Shown piece by piece: positions 12,149 to 26,173 of a stretch of 64,000 nt of DNA. The stretch covers positions 28,148,932 to 28,212,931 of the forward strand of contig NC_134950.1 in NCBI RefSeq assembly GCF_965638725.1. The letters run 5' to 3'. The notes beneath the pieces are model-generated. The model did no database searches. It saw only the letters and a program-made list of their open reading frames with translations, and had not been told where the DNA came from. This DNA is from Aptenodytes patagonicus. Lineage: Eukaryota; Chordata; Aves; Sphenisciformes; Spheniscidae. How positions within the stretch are numbered: the stretch's first letter is position 1; every line of letters starts with the position of its first letter. Made by a program: the position numbers and the translations under genes.

Positions 12149-13008
12149 TAAAAACATATGCTACATTAAACACTGGGCAACGTAGAAAGTTTTTCACATT
12201 CTCTCTCCTGAGTGTTACATCATCTTATGGCAGAGGAATGGATACTAAATCGAAGATTATCCCAATTTACATAGCCTTCCTTCAATAAGTTTTTGTTCTG
12301 ACACTCTTACAGAGAGAAGATACCACTGTCTTGCCTCCAGACCCTTCAGCAGATAAAATCCCTTCTTTTGCATCCCATGATAATCTTATCACACTCCTTT
12401 TCCTCTGCATGAAAGCCTCTAAATGCCTTGGTTCTATCCACTCGTACGACACACTGTGCTGCTGCTAAGTATTTTACAGAGACATCATTCGGTGCAAGTG
12501 TTAGTTAGAAAAACCTGCAATTTTAAAGTGTCCATATACTTTACTCATTGGTTTAATTTCAGCCAGCTGACATGGATACTTAATCACCTCACTGAGGAAA
12601 CTAAGTTAACAACGTATTTATAAGGCAGCATATTAATCCAGATCTGTAGGCTGTCATAATATAAATCACAGCAGTAACATTCTACAACATATGACAGAAA
12701 ATATGGCCATTCAAAAAGGAAAGCCTATGAAGTGTAATAATCAAAATTTAGTATTTAAATAGTATCTTGCTGCCCTCAAAGACAGCAAACCAATGGAATT
12801 CCAGGGCCACAGCCAAGCAAATTCCATAAAGCCTATGGGACAGCTAAAACAGTTCTTGAAAAACCTGATCTAAAAGCATTAACAAATTCACATAGTCCTT
12901 TGTCTCCTCATTTTAATTTAAAATATCTGAAAAGGTATTTTATGAAACTACTACCTTGTAGTCTGCATACTTTACAGAAACTTTCACATGAAGAATGCAC
13001 AGTGCGTA

Positions 13009-14064
13009 TGTGGTGGGTTGATCCTGGCTGGACACCAGGTGCCCCCCAAAACCGCTCTATCACTCCCCTCCTCAGCTGGACAGGGGCGAGAAAATATAAG
13101 GAAAGGCTCGTGGGTCGAGATAAGGACAGGGAGAGATCATTCACTAATTGCCATCACAGGCAAAACAGACTCAACTTGGGGAAGTTAGTTTAATTTATTA
13201 CCAATCAAATCAGAGTAGGATAATGAGAAATAAAACCAAATCCTAAAAACACCTTCCCCCCACACCTCCCTTCTTCCCGGGCTTAGCTTTGCTCCCAATT
13301 TTCTCTACCTCCTCCCTCCCAGTGGCACAGGGGGATGGGGAATGGGGGTTGCGGTCAGTTCATCACACATGGTCTCTGCTGCTCCTTCCCTCTCAGGGGG
13401 AGGACTCCTCACACTCTTCCCCTGCTCCAGCGTGGGTCCCCTCCATGGGGTGCAGTCCTTCAGGAACAGACTGCTCCAGTGTGGGTCCCCCACAGGGTCA
13501 CAAGTCCTGCCAGCAAACCTGCTCCAGCACAGGCCCCTCTCTCTCCACGGGTCCACAGGTCCTGCCAGGAGCCTGCTCCAGCATGGGCTTCCCACAGGGT
13601 CACAGCCTCCTTTGGGTGCATCCACCTGCTCCAGTGTGGGGTCCTCCAAGGGCTGCAGGTGGGTATCTGCTCCACTGTTAACCTCCATGGGCTGCAGGGG
13701 GACAGCCTGCCTCACCATGGTCTTCACCATGGGCTGCAGGGGAATCTCTGCTCCAGCGCCTGGAGCACCTCCTCCCCCTCCTTCTTCACTGACCTTGGTG
13801 TCTGCAGAGTTGTTTCTCTCACATTTTCTCACTCCTCTATCTGGCTGCAATTGCCTAGGGTTTTTTTCCCCCCCTTCTTAAATATGTTATCCCAGAGGCG
13901 CTACCACCGTCACTGATGGGCTCGGCCTTGGCCAGCAGCGGGTCTGTCTTGGAGCCGGCTGGCATTGGCTCTGTCGGACATGGGGGAAGCTTCTAGCAGC
14001 TTCTCACAGAAGCCACCCCTGTAGCCCCGCTGCTACCAAAACCTTGCCACACAAACCCAATACA
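13009..14064 (-). mobile_element. Solo ERV LTR, 1056 bp, GC-rich, minus orientation
   Basis: The element is bounded by TG…CA (plus-strand TGTGGTGGG … CCCAATACA). The flanks are GCGTA (13004-13008) and GCATA (14065-14069), a 5-bp target duplication with one CpG-type mismatch. Read on the minus strand it has a TATTTAA box at 13878-13884 and an AATAAA signal at 13194-13199, the normal LTR order. The middle (about 13420-13760) is a run of imperfect GC-rich repeats around CTGCTCCAG. Several long overlapping frames on both strands here are by-products of that composition and not genes. No internal retroviral sequence is attached. Confidence 0.85.
13420..13760. repeat. Imperfect GC-rich tandem repeats inside the LTR
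   Basis: The motif CTGCTCCAG with short spacers (GTGGGTCCCC, GGTCACAAGTCCTGCCAGC and similar) recurs at least seven times at spacings of about 35-70 bases. Copies differ from one another, so it is an old tandem expansion within U3/R of the LTR. Confidence 0.75.
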
Positions 14065-14069
14065 GCATA

Positions 14070-17000
14070 CTAAACAAAAAAAGGGTTACTCTTCAAACAT
14101 GAGCCCAAAAGACTTAAATGCTTTCCCTCCCCTAAATTGTTGTTTGCCAAACTGACTTAATAATTATCAGCCAGTACACATGAAAATCCAGTGTATTGTA
14201 CACAATGCTACCCTCGTGGTTAAGAAGTTAGAGAGAAGACAAAAACTTCTGTGCTAATAATAATCTGAATCATAACATCAACTTTTACTGGTTCCAGAAA
14301 TAAGCCTGAAAGATATATATAGGCATAAGAACATTATTTTCCTAAACAACTTTACTACTAAAAAGGATAGTAACCTCAGAAAACTCACACAACAAAGAGT
14401 TGTACTGAACTATCTTGCTTACTTCAATAAAAAGTCTCATCCTTGCTTGGGACGTAGTAAACTAGACACATACAAAATACTAAAGTTTGAAAGAAGGTGT
14501 TTTAAACTACCCCATACATGCATCCACAGCTTATAAAAAAAAAAATAATAATTCCAAATTCCAACAGTTTAGAAATAACTCAAACTAAATCCCTCGGTAT
14601 ACTTGCCAAGTGCTCTGAAATCAGGAACCTTGTTGCTACTTCTCCAGCACTTTCTTCCAAAGTGTCAAGAACAAAACCAACCCAATCTGTGTACAGTAAC
14701 TCAGAACAGAGTGACTCGCATGCCACGTCCTTAAGAAGCCGTGAAAATATATAAAAAAAGATTGCTCATTCAAAGACACCATCCAGACGAGTCCTTATAT
14801 TTTATTTAAAGCTCCCACTACACAGATCCATATCCCCTGATTCCCAAGCCACAGTTCATTTTCATTTGCATAAAAAATACAGAATAATTGAGATGACAAC
14901 CCAACCAAATGCAGCTACTTGCACATTTTATGCAACTGTGTACATTTTATACAACTGATTATGTAAGAAAGTAATTCCATGTACGATCAGACTTGCGTGG
15001 CTTGGACTCATTTGGCATTTTTGCCCTAATCGTTACTGGTCTATAATTACTGCAGAAAATTCTCTTCTAGGTGATCTTGAGCAATGCATTCTGTCTCTAT
15101 ATCTCTGCTTCACGTGCTTATTAAGATATACTCCTGTTCTCTTCTGATGTGGTTGCTAATGACCTCATTGATGAAGAAAAGGCTGTCATTTTGCTGCTTT
15201 CTTAACTATCAGCTGTTACTCAGATGAGACAATTTAACATTAGGTAGTAGTAAATTAGGTAGTCTCAGTAAAGGCCTTATGGCTTTGAAACACAATCCCT
15301 TTCCTGGGGTTCTAGGGAAATGATCTACATTGCACAACACAGTATGTCTCTTTTTTCCTAGGAATATGAAAATGGCACCAACAAGGGGGTGGAGAACAGC
15401 TGATAAAGATGGGACGATGTGCTTGGCGTGGCTGCGGCGTACACCATTCCGTCCTGCTTGAGGGAGCAGGGAGGAAGGATAAGACCTTCAGCCATGGTCC
15501 ACTAAAAAGAAATGGTTGATTCATTATCATGACTGAATTGTGCACACTTTAATTAAATCACGTTTTTAAGATGTTTGAAAAGTTTGTTTGAAACGCGCTC
15601 ATCAGGGCAACAGAAATACACCACTGCTACTGGGCAACTGTTGCAGAACTTCAGTTGTTTTCCAAAATAATCAATATCTGCCCTAGACAGCTCCAAATCT
15701 TATGAAATTGTCACCCTCCCTTGTCATGGTGAGGGAGCACAGACGACAGATTGTTCCATGCCAGTGCTCTCTCCTAAATACTTTAAAACCTGTATTTTTA
15801 AGATGCATTGCCAAAGCAGAAAACCATCAATTGATTATATGCAAATTTTTCAAATACATTTTGGAAAGTAGTCAGGAAGACTGTGTTTTTCATTGTATAT
15901 GCATTTAAAATTTTACATATAAACTTTAAAAATCTTTTTTTATCATTTTCTCAGCCTCATTTTCTGTAATCCCATAAACAATGGGAACACAAAACCTAGG
16001 TATTACTGGGGAAAAAAAAAAGTCTAAGAGATTAAACTAATTCTCATAGCAGTTATGGAAAGATTTCTCCTGACCCCAGTGATTGCTTAATTGACTGTGG
16101 AGTGCTTTGTTAAATAAAAATGCACTTGAGCATATGGCTGGATAGTTTGCTGATTCAGGTGCTCAGCAGTTGCTTTTGTTTAGTTCCTTATTTTCACAAA
16201 TGACACAAACCATTTTATTTTGCCTTTTCCCTTCATAGTTCCTTTTCAATTGCTACTTTTGCAATTCAGACTTTTTAGCTCGTGTTGATTTTGCCTTCTC
16301 TTCCACTGGTTTACAATTAATTTTCCTCCTCTTATGCAAGATTTCTATGTTCTGATTCATACCCCATACAGGCATTTCCCTTCCACCCCATTAAAACCTG
16401 TCCCATGTGCTCAAATGCGCTGATGCAATTATTTACTGACTTTTTTCTATCACAGATCAGTTTTGCACTTTCCCAGTTTAGAATTACTTCCCTCAAATGA
16501 ATCTTTCATTCAGAAATTTGCAATATTTGTAAGTTAAACATTAGGCAGAACAGCACATAAAATAAGGCATATATAGCACAGATTTGTTGTTTCAAACTGT
16601 AATTACTTTGAGTTAATTTTGCCAAAGCTGAAACTGTAACAGGATTTCACTGGAGAGAGGGGAAGCTTTCTCCAAGATACAATAATTTAAAAAAAAATCT
16701 TGCTTTAAAACACATCTTGGGACAATTGCTACAGAAAACGTAGTTACTGGAATGAGAGGGAGAAACTTAGATTAATTCAGAGAGTGCTTTTTCAGACTTC
16801 AAAGAAATCTGGTGTGTTTACTTACACATTTTGAATGAGAAACAAGACTAATTTCACCTACATGTACTGACACCAATTTGTCACATTCAACCACCATTTC
16901 AGTCTCCATGGACAGAAAAGCTCTGTGCGTGCTCCTCTCTTATATTTCAGATGCTCTCTGGCCATCCATAAAGGGAAGGAGGAAATGTTACAGAGAAGTT

Positions 17001-20000
17001 CATGAGAAGGTAAAGCAGTGAGACGCCTGAAGACTTTCCTTTACACAGACTGTAAAGAACTAAAAAGGAGTAAAGGGAACCTACACTGGGAGACCAAAGG
17101 TTTGGGCAGCTGTTAGAGCCAGTACCCACTTTGCTGCACCATGACTTCATTTTCCAACTCTTCTTTTACCTCCTGCTGCCTCGAGCCATCTTAGACCCCT
17201 GTCTGATAAATGAGGGCCCTGTCTGCCATCAAAGACTTATTTTATCTGCATGTGTAATTAATATCTACCACTTTGATGTTGCCTTATTTATTTGTATGTT
17301 TATTTGTAAAGTGTGTTATTTAAAGAGTCAACAACTTAAAACAATGTCAGTATAACATCAAACAGGAAACACTGTGAAACTTGATGCTGTAATGAAGCTG
17401 TTTTTGAAAAGGAAAATGGGACAAACGTTTCAGCATGAATTAGAATATCTACATTTAACAATAAAACCCATATTAGACAGGAATTATTGTTTGTGTATAA
17501 ATTACAGAGAATTTTTAAAGTTCTACAAAATTCTCTCTGTATATATATTTTCCTGAGGTTTCTAAATGCTAAACCTGTATGTGTGGATGTCTTCCTACAT
17601 ACAGACAAAGTTTGTGCACATGCCCACACAGATATTTGCTCTGTGACAGCACTTGTGTAAACTCCAGTAATACATTTGTCTCCTCGTCATAAATGGATTT
17701 TGATTTATGCACTACTCAAAGAAAAAGCACTAAATACATTACATAAATTAGTTGAATGTAAAAAATAAAATCTGCATAGGTTCTCTTTAAATTTTTGAAA
17801 TAATTGGCTTTTATATCATGCGTAATATTATATCTTAGACTAGGCAGCTATGAAAATAGTCTGATCTTCTTGTATTTGGAAATACAATCTGATTGCACAT
17901 AAAACATTGCTTTCTGAAGACCTTGAAGGGAAAGCACAACTAAGGTCCCCCCACCAACTCTGGTTTTGTCATTTCCATACATTTGGGCACCTCCCATAGC
18001 CTTCTTAACATTCTCTTAAGGCGATAAGGATATGAACTTAGTATGCCATGTTTACATTTTTATTCTACCTCAAAATCAGAAAATAATTAAGTGCTTTTAA
18101 ACCACCCTTTTGCTGAAATGTTCAGATTCAGGAAGGTGTCAGAATATTTGGAGCATTACCAAGATACCTCTCATAGTTTGCACAGCAGCATAAAAGAAGT
18201 TCATTGTCTCTCAGCCATTCTCATCATTCAAAGTGAAAAGATCATGCCAAAAGTCTCTATTGGCTCCATCACAGAGCCAAAAGTCTCCAGAAATGTTTGC
18301 ATTCCAGCAATCCTTTATTCTAAACAGAAAACCTATAGAAAAAAATCTGCACCTGTTTATGGAACTTTCATTTACTTATTCTTAAGCCTTACAAGTATCT
18401 ACTATAGGAGTAGTAGATTTAGTAGAATTATTTCAAAATAAGTAACTTTGGACCACTTGAAGAAGCTTACTAAGCACATCCTTAAATTCAAGCACATTGA
18501 GAATCCCACTGAAATTACTAAGTATATACTTACATTTAGGAATATGTTTCCTGAATGTCTTTGTAACATCATGATCATTTCAAAAGGGTGAGAAATAACA
18601 AACAACTGTATTCATGTCATTTCTCTCTCCCCTGAAATTAATCAGATTCTTAGCATAAAATAAAATAACAATAATCTTGCTTCCACGTGAAATCATCCAT
18701 AGGAATAAAAACAAAGGCAGAGTATAAATCTAAAATTTCTAAAGATAAAGTAATTCATACTTTTTCAATGTTTTCCATGAGGTATAAGATCCTCTTTAAG
18801 TTTAAAGTTGTTCCAGAAAAAACCCAAAAACCTCCAAACATTTCAAACCTGATCTTTTTTCTTCTTTTTTAAGAATGTCTCTGTTTCTATATTAAGACAT
18901 CTATACACCACATTTTAAAAGCCAGTTTCAAAACTAAGGAAAAGTAGGACTTATAATGAAAATGCTGAAACATATTAGAAGTAACACTTTATGCACATCA
19001 AACATTTTCTGCAGCTTTAAAATTTGAACTCAAAGTCTCTAAACGAAAAGATGTTAATCACAATATCAAATTACAACACATGGAAGAAGCCAGTCAAAAA
19101 GCAGCCATATATCAATTGTTTATGGTTTACTCAATAAAACCCTGAATAATGTTTAAGCAATGTCATCTGCTTGATCTATCTGTTGCTAGAGTTTAAATAG
19201 CCAAACCCACCACTATTACAGAGTTACAAGGAATAATTACGTATATGAATAGATTACTACTTAGGAATTCATTTTCTCTCCATCTGGTGTACATTTTATT
19301 TTGACCACAAATGAGGTACTATCTGAGGAAACTAATTAACAATTATTGTAAACAATACCAAAGAGAGCAATCTGATTGATCTACTGAGTTCGTTCTTCGC
19401 TTGCTCTATGGCACAGCAACAGCAACCAGTCCGTGACCATGCTGGGTAGGAGCACAGCACCATCCCTATAGGTAACAGGTGTATATTGCAGCTTATTTTC
19501 ATTTTCTTCTGAAAATAAGAGGCAGTGTATGTACTTTCTGAAGAAAAGCTGTAACACCAATATTTCAAAATCACTTTCCACAAATCTGTACCACAAATAC
19601 TGCTAAATTCTTATTCTGTCAAACATCCTGTAAAGTGTTAGTTTTTTTCAAATGGTTTAGAAGGCACAAAGGCTTCCAAGGGCATAATTTAAACTCAAAT
19701 TTTGTCTTCAAGACTAATATTTAAATGTAAAGATCCTTAGGACAGGGACCACTGTAATCTCCTGTGTCATATGCAACACTGAACGAGGAGTGGACAGTAA
19801 TGTTGCTGCAGAAAACAGAAGCTTTCTGAAAACGCAAAAGCAACTTAGATTATTTTTAATTTAGGAAGAATGAATTAATTTAGTATTGTACTGCAGTACA
19901 GTATTAACTGGGATTGGACTTCATGGAAAACATCTACACCAATGAATAACTGAGGGCCAGAAAATGAACTTATGCATCGGACCCTTCAGTGTCCACACTG

Positions 20001-20794
20001 CTTCATTTTTCGCTCACTCCCTGGATCTTTGGGCTGCTTCAGGTAACTGACCAAAGTTTGGAGGAGGGTTCACTTCAAAAAACACGGCCAAAAGGCAGTA
20101 TGGATGAGGTTACATCAGTTCTGTCTTTTTCTGCATAGCCAGTCCTTCAATGTTATATCCCAGAATTTTTTCCATCCCCACAAATCCCTAAAAATCCTCA
20201 TGCTGCACTCTGAAACATGCGCGCATACCTTCACTTCCATCCTATAAAATCATCGCCCTGGTGAGCTGGACAAACAGCCCTCAATTTATTTCAGAAACTT
20301 TAAAATGAGAGGAGCACACAAAGAATAATGGCTGTTTCTTAGAGCCACAGGCACACCATGCAGGATCCAGTAGAGACCCAAAGCCGACTGCTGTGCCACA
20401 CAACGTCAGACAGGCCGCTGTGAAGAGCAACACAGACACCAGCCAGCCTGTGCCACTTGGCTTCACGGCCAGGGGCTGGCTACCCATACAACTAGAGGCG
20501 GTTTTGATCCTGAACAGCCTAAGGTTGAAGAGACAGGACGGACAGACAGACAGAGCGGCAACAGAGGAAGACCACACTGACTCCTGGCAGTGGACTGCAG
20601 CAGCCTGCTGCCCTGCTTTTCCTGTCAAGGTCTTGCTGTGTGATGCATCCAGCAGATTAGTAACTCCTCACTTCAAAATTCAAGGTACTGTTAATATTAT
20701 TCCCTATCCAACATTCAGTTTAACATTTTTGAAAACCTAACTCCATTTCTACCCATAGCTAACATACCAAGAGATTTCAATTGCCTGAGCAGGG
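14070..20794. other. Long non-coding stretch
   Basis: AT-rich sequence with no recognisable exon, RNA gene or repeat family. I examined two minus-strand segments with good donors, at about 16831-16945 (donor GTAAGTAAAC) and 18539-18625 (donor GTAAGTATAT). Both have open frames of 25-38 codons but no recognisable homology. The reading frames at 20281-20740, on both strands, overlap each other and look like chance frames. Confidence 0.4.
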
Positions 20795-20842
20795 GGATGA
20801 TCTCAGGAGATCCCTTCCAACCAAGATGATTCTGCGATTCTC
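20795..20842 (+). mobile_element. CR1 3' tail fragment
   Basis: GGATGATCTCAGGAGATCCC, then CTTCCAACC and a diverged ATTCTGCGATTCT tail. This is a typical CR1 terminus with several substitutions. Confidence 0.7.
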
Positions 20843-23800
20843 CAGCTCCATGAAACGGATGACTTGCCAGTAATAATGAAGTAAGCACTATAGAGATGCC
20901 ATAAACTGATCCTCAAGTTTCTCACTCTTTTTTTATAACATTACCTGTGTCTACAGAAATGGGAGCAAAAGCAACATCCAGCTGGGAAGTTGTTTAAGCT
21001 GTTGTGAAATCCAACTGTTAATGTTGGCTGGGAGAAGTTCCACTTTCAAATGGCTCTTAAGAGATTCAGTTTTCCAAGGTGTTGACCATCTTCAACCCTC
21101 ATTTCCACCACCTACATTGGGACCCAAAATGCATTCATATCTGATGTCTTAAAAATGCTTTATAAACCTACAAATTATAAAACAGGTAAGGCCTTTGATT
21201 AGACAGCTGTATAAGAAACCAACCAAATATTAAGTCCTTCAGTGAAAAGTACTGCAGGTCCTCTTATCTAGGACCATCCAGAACCAGAAAAACAACAAAG
21301 CTTTAAAATCCAAATACTTCAGCACTTTAAAATTCATTTACTTCCATGGAAATGTATGCTCATGCTGAATGTTACACATTCAGGATTTCCTGTTTCTCAG
21401 TATTGCATATCCAAATGCTTCCTAGACATTTACAATTCCATCTCAATTTCTCATCCCACGTCCATGTGTAACCCAATTCTCTTTTCCTGTTGTATGATTC
21501 ATCATATTACAGACAAACCATTTAACCTCTATGACCTTATCTACCATAGGAAATCAGTGCCCTGTATTACAAGCACAAAGACGCACCTGCGTTCAACTGA
21601 TAGCATTGAAAGAGCAACCGTTAATTCACAACACCTCATAAAAATTAGGCTTGCATAAGAGCACATCCTTTACAACTCAGTCATAAACAAAAACTAAGAG
21701 TAAACACAAATAGGTTATCAAATCAGGCCTTTGTTTTGAAGACATTTGTCTTTTCCTATATTCACGGGCATACAGAACGTTAAGTGCTAGTGCCCTTAAG
21801 TGACTGTGTAGCCATGACTAAAAAGCCAACTGTGTTCTGTTTGAAATCTTGGACTAAGATAATTGCTCCAAGTTGTTACAGAATGTCAAACACCACCACC
21901 AACAAAAAAATTTAAAACATATGGATTTTCTTTTCCTCCAAATTTTAGGTTTGAATTACTGTTTCTATTTTTTTAAATGAAATTGCTCATCTTATTTCCA
22001 TTATGGAATGCTTAAAAAAATTTAACAAACTGACAAGCCCATCTTGCACAATGATGCTACAAAAACTGTCCTGAAGGCCAAATTGAAAAGAAGGATATTG
22101 TTGGCTGATGAAATATAATTATGTCATTTTATGCTAAAGTGCTTGCAAATATGCCAATACGTATAAATGCTGTACATTTTACCTAAATAATAATTATCTT
22201 CAAACGGAAAAGGTAGACGAACACACAATTTGATTTTTCTGTTATTACAAAGATTCCCAGTTCCTGTCACCACCACGCTGACTTCCCTCAGATGAGAAAA
22301 GATAGCAAGAAAAACACCCAAACAAAAATGTCCTCTCCCAAGCACTACAGACAGAAACATATTAAAAAAAAAAAACCTGACAAACAGTGAAGTTCTCTTG
22401 TTTGTTGCTTTGCTTCCATGACTTATCAGAAGAATTTCAAGGCTGGAGGTATTTCTTAACCTAAAATCTTAACACATTCCAATGCAGCTCTCCAAATGAA
22501 ATAAAAACCTGCGTATTTACTGTTACAAAATATCTGAAATATCTGTTTTGTTTGAACACGTTCACAGCAGGACCAATCATAGCTAGAAGAAAGGAATTTC
22601 ATGTTGTCTTTTAGTGCTTAAATAAATTAGAATAACATATATTAAGCGGTAAAAAACCTACTTGCCACTTTGCTAGCTTATTTATCAAGCTTAGCTGCTT
22701 TTCACTGACTTCATTCTATCTAACCTGGTGAGGTAATTTTAGCTTGCATGGTATAAATCATTGGCAAGATTAAAAATACATATTAAGATGATGTATGTTT
22801 TATTGCTGCTCAGCTAAACATGTCAGCTAAAGTAATTATGGCTATGAAGCTGCATTTATTTTTCCACAATGGGACCCTTTAAGTCACACACATTTGGAAT
22901 GAGACATATCCACCTCAGTCTCTTTCAAGAGCAGTTTTTAACTGCATTACATCATTTAATATGGGGTTGAAAGTTCATTATCCACAAATCCGAATTAACA
23001 CACAAATCGTTTATGCCCAAAACTCTGTAACTTTAAGAGGATCTAGGGAAAAGCTAGGATTATCAGTGCTACAGAAAGTAAATATATATGAAAGTGTGTC
23101 TTGAGGACTGGATGGCTGAGGGAGATGGCAATGGAATTTAGGACCTTCCATTTCCAGGTCACTCTTTTCATTATGTACTCTATGAGTAATAATGGAGAGT
23201 TGTTACTACAAACTATTTGACATTAGCTCCCTGGCCTCAGTCCAGATACTCATGGATGAAGTCCAGACTTTGAAAAAAAATCATCATATGGTTGGGACTC
23301 TTACTGGCAGTTGCAGCAGAGGCAGTAAGAACTGCACATGCAGAGAAATCATTACCTACTCTGAGATAGAGAAGTCCTTTCAAAAGAGGTGAAAGGCATA
23401 TGAAGTGAGTTATTTCTGTGTAATAATTGGTGTAGTTTATGTCCAGCTAACAAAGTATTTGATGCCACATCACAAAGTCTGCCAGAAACACTCCATACTT
23501 GTTGGGACTGGTGCTCCGTGATGTAGATAGACTCAGTGAATTGCAAAAGTTCAAGGCATCCGCTGAGTGAGATAGCTAATGCTGTGTGACAAAGTCCATT
23601 ACTGCTGTCCAGTCCAGTCCAGTCTTATATAGCCTTCATTTAATGAGGTGCAAGAAGTAGAAAACGTTTTAATGGGATTGCAGCAAGATGTGCAATGAGA
23701 TGTGCAGTGGCTGCTAAATTGGAAGGAGGTGCAATCATAAAAAGATCCTTGGAAATACAAACAAAAAATAACATACTCAAGTGGAAAACAAAGGGTGCGT

Positions 23801-24518
23801 TGCTCACCGTCTGCCCAAATGTGGTAAGACCACCTCTTTGCATGGGATGTGTTCACAGCCACCATGGTATACAGGTGAGAGCTCTGGGAGTCTCAAGCAA
23901 GAACTGAGGTCAAACGGGTGAAGTTCTTCAGTAACAATTTCAACAGTCCCCAGCCCCAGCCGAAAGAGACTCTAGTCCGCCACTGCAATGCTTCAGCTAT
24001 TTTCCAATAAGACGATTTATCTGAAAAGTCCTAAGTATCATAGCTCATATGAGAAATGCACAGCTAATGGAATGGAAGACTTGTCTAAAGGAATAAGCAT
24101 CAGGTGAGTTAATCCTACTGAATACAACACACCAGCATTGTAAATAGGCTGAATAACCAGAAATACCTTTAAAGCTGTTCTAGTCTGTCAGCTGGCTCTA
24201 TCAATCAAAGACAAAGTGAGCAGAAACCCCCAAACTAATGTCTCCCTCACTATGACCTAGGAGGCTGAACCTTAAGAAGCTGTAAAACTCAGCTCAAACT
24301 GAGGAAATCCTCAGCTAAAGAATTTCTGATAAGTGTGGTCCCTTTGATCAGCAAGGGATCTGCAGCCTTAGGCAAACACACAGAACAAGCATTTCTCTTC
24401 TGCCCACGTCTACAGAGTTCTCAGTAGCCTTTCCTCCCCTTTTCCTACATACAGAAGGACAGTGCTCATAAAGTGAAAGATAGAATAATCTATCTATCTG
24501 AAGTTAGTGCTGCTCTGA
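20843..24518. other. Non-coding stretch
   Basis: No gene seen. A small (TCCAG)3 pentanucleotide repeat lies near 23607-23621, followed by a short local duplication of GATGTGCA-AATGA units at about 23686-23706. Confidence 0.4.
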
Positions 24519-24578
24519 GCTGGATGTCGGTCTGGAGGACCACCAGAGATCCCTTCAAAACTAAAATATTCTATGAAA
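24519..24578 (+). mobile_element. CR1 3' tail fragment, diverged
   Basis: CTGGATGTCGGTCTGGAGGACC, then CAGAGATCCCTTCAAAAC and ATTCTATGA. The order is that of the CR1 3' end, with a few mismatches in each block. Confidence 0.65.
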
Positions 24579-26095
24579 ATCATGCTTCATATTTACTCAT
24601 CTGTTTTGCACTGCATTTTAGAAAATTGTGGTCAAATTTTGACATTTTGCAAACCAACTGTTGGAAGGTACTTGCTCAGTTTTTTAATAGCGTGTGTTAT
24701 TGAGGCCACTGATAACATTGTCAAGAATTTTTTGCCCAACTGAAGTTGGCCAAAAAGACCCACTTTCCAACCCCATGTTCCACCATCTTGCATTTTGATT
24801 TATGCTATTTTAAAAACAGGTTATACTTATGAGATAAAAAAGTAAAGGATATTTAATACATATCTCTAATCTTGGTGTACAGTCCTTCAAATACTTGGTT
24901 AAACTATCCTTGAAGCCATTAATTGAATGAACAGAAATGTCATGTGCTTTGTGTGCCAGTAATATGCTCAGCACTGACTCCAGAAATTTGCTTAACTATT
25001 GTTTTACTTTAGAAAATAAACTGAAAAAGTACCAAATATGTGAAATATTTTTTTTTTATGTCTATATATTTTTATATGTCCATGAGCAGATGAGCAACAT
25101 GCAGAATCATAGTTTCATAATTTAAAATATAATTTGAGTTACTCGGTATAGTTATGGGTTATCTATTCCCAGGCTTCTGTATTTCAAAAGCAAATGTTTG
25201 CGAGAAGTACTATATGCAAAATTATAAGTGAAGTTGCTTCTATAATTTTTAAAGCTCTTCAATTAAGATTTACTGACAGTTTTATTCTTGACAATATATA
25301 ATTAATTTGTACAGTGCTTTAATAAATAATCTGTCAACTTTCATTTGAAAAATTGGAAGCAAGAAGTGTTTCACTGCTGAGACAGTCTACTATTAAAACT
25401 GCTCCATGATTTGCACTGAAACACTGACAGACAATAAAATTAAAGTACATCTAAAATCAGTCAAGTAGAAGACATTTTTATGTGTTAATCTCAGATATTC
25501 TGATTGTCTTTTTGGTCTTAAATGGGCTGAGTTTGACAATTTCTAGCTCTCCAGTAAACTGTCACTCAAGTGGCAAGATTAATCAAGTAGAGCAAATGAG
25601 GATTAGCTGTCTGATTAAAATATGAGAATTATTTATCAGAAGCACGATGGGACTACGTGCTCCTAAATTTTTGCAGAGGAAGATGAGCTTTAACTTAGCA
25701 TACTGCATGGAGCATCTGTCTTTATTTCTTTACCCTTAAATAGCTTTTTAATTTGTAAAACAGTTGATGTAAACTGAAGGAGCAAAATTGCTTAGTTATT
25801 AACTGTTGCAAACTTTTCTGTTGAAATAAAGGGAGGACCTTAGGTTAAGGGAATTACACTGTAAGAATAATGCACTGCTTTAGAAACAACCCATCAGTAT
25901 CATTCTGAAAGAAGAGATTGGTCCTCTGAAGACTAGTAATGAGATAATTCAAATATTCCATTTGCTATAACTGAAGTAATTCAAACCCCACTATTTAAAA
26001 GAATTCTTTGATAATACAGAGCATCTTAAGAAACTTCAGATAATCTTTTTGATTGGTGTATTTCTCTGCTATTTTTTCTGATGATGTTCACTCAC
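24579..26095. other. Non-coding stretch
   Basis: AT-rich sequence with T-runs. No gene or repeat family recognised. Confidence 0.4.
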
Positions 26096-26173
26096 CTGAT
26101 TAGTAGGAATGCATCCACAAATAGAGCAGAGAGGTGTGTAGACAACTGGATGGAGGTTCATTTTTTCATCATT
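26096..26173 (-). CDS. Candidate exon with a Cys-x-x-Cys pair, possibly LRRC69 C-terminal part
   Basis: On the minus strand 78 bases run from an AG acceptor (CACCTTCAG) to a perfect donor (CAG|GTGAGTGAAC). The in-frame translation is 26 residues, with the core TPLCSICGCIP. The human LRRC69 C-terminus carries a similar CAICGQYF segment, and this exon lies on the expected strand, between the LRR segment at 31.8 kb and SLC26A7. The acceptor tract is poor and the rest of the peptide is not clearly alike, so the assignment is tentative. Chance is the main alternative. Confidence 0.3.

Noticed and set aside
13289-13916. Long overlapping open frames (130-193 codons) on both strands
   Set aside because: They lie entirely inside the GC-rich repeat block of the 1056-bp LTR. 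The composition lowers stop-codon frequency in every frame.
16831-16945. Minus-strand ATG frame (METEMVVEC…) ending at GTAAGTAAAC
   Set aside because: 28-38 codons with no homology and a poor upstream acceptor. Such frames are expected by chance in 20 kb of intron.
18539-18625. Minus-strand segment with a good donor, faintly LRR-like (FEMIMMLQR)
   Set aside because: Only a few residues resemble LRRC69, the order relative to the 31.8 kb LRR exon does not fit, and the acceptor choice is arbitrary.
20281-20740. 115-codon frames on both strands
   Set aside because: They mirror one another, are cysteine/serine-rich, and show no homology or splice framing.
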